This document shows positions 62,054-64,000 of a stretch of 64,000 nucleotides of DNA, piece after piece; within the stretch, counting starts at the first letter, position 1; each line of letters begins with the position of its first letter. Made by a program: the position numbers and the translations under genes. The notes under the pieces are model-generated. The model had not been told where the DNA came from, searched no databases, and saw only the letters and a list, made by a program, of their open reading frames with translations. Source of the stretch: Cyclobacteriaceae bacterium. Lineage in GTDB: Bacteria; Bacteroidota; Bacteroidia; Cytophagales; Cyclobacteriaceae. The stretch is taken from the NCBI GenBank assembly GCA_016787605.1, contig JAEUUE010000045.1, forward strand, positions 38,665 through 102,664, written 5' to 3'.

Positions 62054-64000
62054 TTAACGGGGAATGTTGGTGCAGACGATTTCGCAGAGCCGGTTGGTCA
62101 TGATATGGGCCACCGGCTGATCGGGAGCGAGGGCGCTCTTTCCGCCGGAAGCCAATGTTCCCTCCGTACCCAGCAGGTTGATGGACCGATCGCTAACCTT
62201 GACCAGCCTGGTCATATACACCGGCTTGGTGGTCATTACGGGGAGGATCCGCTCGATATCGCCCCGGTCATTAAACCGGATGAGAAACGGGTTGGACTCG
62301 CCGGCTTTGGCCGTGTGCTCTTTCCCGGCCAGGTCGCGCAACATCGTAAAGTTGCCGGCCAGGAGGTGGCCGTCGATCAAATTGACCAGCCCGGTAATTC
62401 CACCGGCAAGGGTTACCTGGCGTCGCCATTGCTTGTCACCCAGCGCATTGATACCGACGAGGATGACTTGCTCAGGAACGGAATAGTTCGGTGTCTCCTC
62501 CAGCCCCTTGTAAAGCAACACAAACGAGTTGCTCCGTTCGCTGAAGGTCAGCGTGCGGGGGACCTGCCGGTCGGCGAGGCGGACATGAAATTTCTCCTCC
62601 CCCTTTTCACTCAAATAGATCATTGCGTTTCGGGCGGTGGATGAGGATGTGGGCACAGCACGCACCACCACTACACATCCCTCCTGCGTCAACTCAAACG
62701 GGCCGAGTACGTGATGGCTGTCTGCTGTAGCCGACAAGCTATCCGCCTTGTGGCTGATCGCATGAAACCATCCCGGCTTCCCGTCGGGCATCACGCGCGC
62801 GACGAAGGCAACACTCAGGTTGGTCTTCTTGTCGGGCCGATGGGTGCCAGCCAGGTAGTAGCTGCCATCAGGGCTTTGGCGACTTTGGAGTGTAATAGGA
62901 TCGCCCTTGGCCAGGGCTTCCGGAGTAGGAGATTGAACGGAGATCGATACGTTCCACCGGTTCGCAAACCGAAGCGGTTTGGCGGTGGCAGCCGCCACGG
63001 GGATGGTCGCCATGTTGAGCAGGGCGGTCCTCAGGCCACCCGTGTATTGCTCGAACGTGACGCGAATATGCTCACGTTCGGCATCCATGTATTTCTGAAG
63101 ACCCTCTGAGCCACCATAGTGTTTGGTGATGAAGTCGCCGTGCTTCCGGATTTTGTCCCGCGTAGCTCTTTCCCTCACATGGGAAAGCAGGGTGTCGGCT
63201 GTCCGGTTGGCGTAAACCAGCATGCTGAACAACGTCGCGTTGCGCTCTCCGTCGAGGGTATCCGGCACGTAAGTCTTCGCCTTGATCAGCCAGTCTTGCT
63301 TGAAGAACTTGTACTCGAGTAGCGCAAGCACGAGTGATTGTTTCTCATAGTTGTTGAGGTTGAAGACGACTTGCTTGTCCAGTGGCACAGGGGCAACTCC
63401 TTCGCCATTCGACGCCTCTATGCGGGACAGATTTTCCGTCAGGCGGATTTCATTCTGGCTAAGCCGATTTCGCAAGGTGGCTATTTCATCCGTCACCGAC
63501 TTGCGGACTTTGTCCACCCAGGAACCATAGTCCCAGAACTCCACCTGGGGTGTGAGGAAATTCATCCGGGTAATCAGTCCGTCCAAACGATAGGTGACGA
63601 TCGGCTTTACACGGTACTGCTGGCGGTGCAGGGGGATCGGATAGTTCTTGATCAATTCCAGGTACCGGTCAAAGTAGTACCTCGCCGAATCGTAGTGAGA
63701 CTTCAGGTCCGACAGCTTTTTGTCAAAGGCCGGGTCATAATACAGGTAGATATCGTCGAGGCTGAGAAACTCACTGTTGATTTCGCTGAAGAGCCTCACG
63801 GCACGGTCATACGAAGTCACCGACCGGGTGAAATGACGGTAGATTGGCGGAACGCTGGACAGGAAGAGGGTTGCCGAATCGAGCCCCCGCTGGATCTTGC
63901 CGGAGATCACGTCAAACTGGACATAGGGCTTACCCTTCTCATCCACGGTGCCGAAAAGCGGCGCATAGTACTCGTTGTTTCGCTCCACCTCCCGTTGATC
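62054..64000 (-). CDS. Large hypothetical protein (N-terminus outside window)
   Basis: At least 648 residues. The frame is open to the right edge, and the GTG at 63988 is preceded by sense codons, so the true start is probably off the window. The N-terminal third is helical with tyrosine- and aspartate-rich stretches (YDPAFDKKLSDLKSHYDSARYYFDRYLELI) and a coiled-coil-like TDEIATLRNRLSQNEIRLTENLSRIE. The C-terminal half is beta-rich with repeated units of the type GSYYLAGTHRPDKKTNLSVAFVARVMPDGKPGW, which suggest a beta-propeller. No family is recognised. It is probably secreted or surface-linked, but the signal peptide cannot be seen. A 107-base gap lies between it and the phosphorylase gene. 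Confidence 0.75.
   Translation of the reverse strand, partial: DQREVERNNEYYAPLFGTVDEKGKPYVQFDVISGKIQRGLDSATLFLSSVPPIYRHFTRSVTSYDRAVRLFSEINSEFLSLDDIYLYYDPAFDKKLSDLKSHYDSARYYFDRYLELIKNYPIPLHRQQYRVKPIVTYRLDGLITRMNFLTPQVEFWDYGSWVDKVRKSVTDEIATLRNRLSQNEIRLTENLSRIEASNGEGVAPVPLDKQVVFNLNNYEKQSLVLALLEYKFFKQDWLIKAKTYVPDTLDGERNATLFSMLVYANRTADTLLSHVRERATRDKIRKHGDFITKHYGGSEGLQKYMDAEREHIRVTFEQYTGGLRTALLNMATIPVAAATAKPLRFANRWNVSISVQSPTPEALAKGDPITLQSRQSPDGSYYLAGTHRPDKKTNLSVAFVARVMPDGKPGWFHAISHKADSLSATADSHHVLGPFELTQEGCVVVVRAVPTSSSTARNAMIYLSEKGEEKFHVRLADRQVPRTLTFSERSNSFVLLYKGLEETPNYSVPEQVILVGINALGDKQWRRQVTLAGGITGLVNLIDGHLLAGNFTMLRDLAGKEHTAKAGESNPFLIRFNDRGDIERILPVMTTKPVYMTRLVKVSDRSINLLGTEGTLASGGKSALAPDQPVAHIMTNRLCEIVCTNIPR

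Noticed and set aside
1-64000. tRNA, rRNA, prophage, insertion sequence or defence system
   Set aside because: I looked through the gaps and reading frames and saw no cloverleaf, rRNA-like sequence, transposase, integrase, restriction enzyme or toxin-antitoxin signature. A tRNA search program should confirm the absence of tRNA genes.

Overview
The window looks like chromosomal DNA of a gliding Bacteroidota bacterium, most likely of the order Cytophagales. The evidence is a gldH lipoprotein next to an RicT/PSP1 gene, a multi-PKD surface protein of the gliding/type IX-secretion kind, a GWxTD-domain protein, a DUF2723/GT117 membrane protein, fused SecDF, a eukaryote-like GT3 glycogen synthase, and promoter -7 boxes of the Bacteroidota type TAnnTTTG very close to several start codons. 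Genes are packed tightly. No gap reaches 300 bases; the longest are 41689-41895, 52243-52423, 25456-25622, 46221-46350 and 33018-33147. I see no rRNA, tRNA, CRISPR array, transposase or phage gene.

Layout. 1-2582 is the N-terminal part of a secreted beta-propeller/PKD protein that runs off the left edge. 2600-12162 (minus) is a compact surface-polysaccharide operon: NDP-sugar epimerase, four glycosyltransferases, two FkbM methyltransferases, another methyltransferase, and the ABC exporter pair Wzt/Wzm. Reading frames overlap by ATGA or TAATG at several junctions. 12191-16621 adds a divergent glycosyltransferase, a polytopic membrane protein and the GDP-fucose pathway (gmd, fcl). manC at 24379-25455 supplies GDP-mannose. 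16636-23549 holds a secreted TPR protein, two membrane proteins (one a GT117 putative protein O-mannosyltransferase), a methyltransferase and the GWxTD protein.

23609-30838 is mainly housekeeping: rlmB, recQ, purD, ricT, gldH. 30958-34458 holds a two-component system divergent from an NhaD antiporter. 34519-41688 (minus) carries secDF, udk, rdgB, two FKBP lipoproteins and nrnA. 41896-48740 includes ndk, gcvP, a secreted protein, an M28 peptidase and L-serine dehydratase. 48786-64000 holds small membrane proteins and lipoproteins, upp, glycogen synthase, clpB, a DUF748 protein, a K+ channel, a SCO/cytochrome c/MOSC group, a short alpha-glucan phosphorylase and a large unknown protein cut by the right edge.

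How the genes fit together: manC, gmd and fcl make GDP-mannose and GDP-fucose, which the glycosyltransferases can use. Wzm/Wzt would export the polymer. GT117 could use mannose to decorate secreted beta-sandwich proteins such as the PKD protein. Glycogen synthase and phosphorylase form a reserve-glucan module. I found no clear new defence or mobile system. The most unusual points are a phosphorylase-family protein with serine where the PLP lysine is expected, an AT-richer FkbM/GT2 segment inside the export operon, the GT117/GDP-sugar/PKD combination, and a palindromic repeat cluster at 46226-46334.
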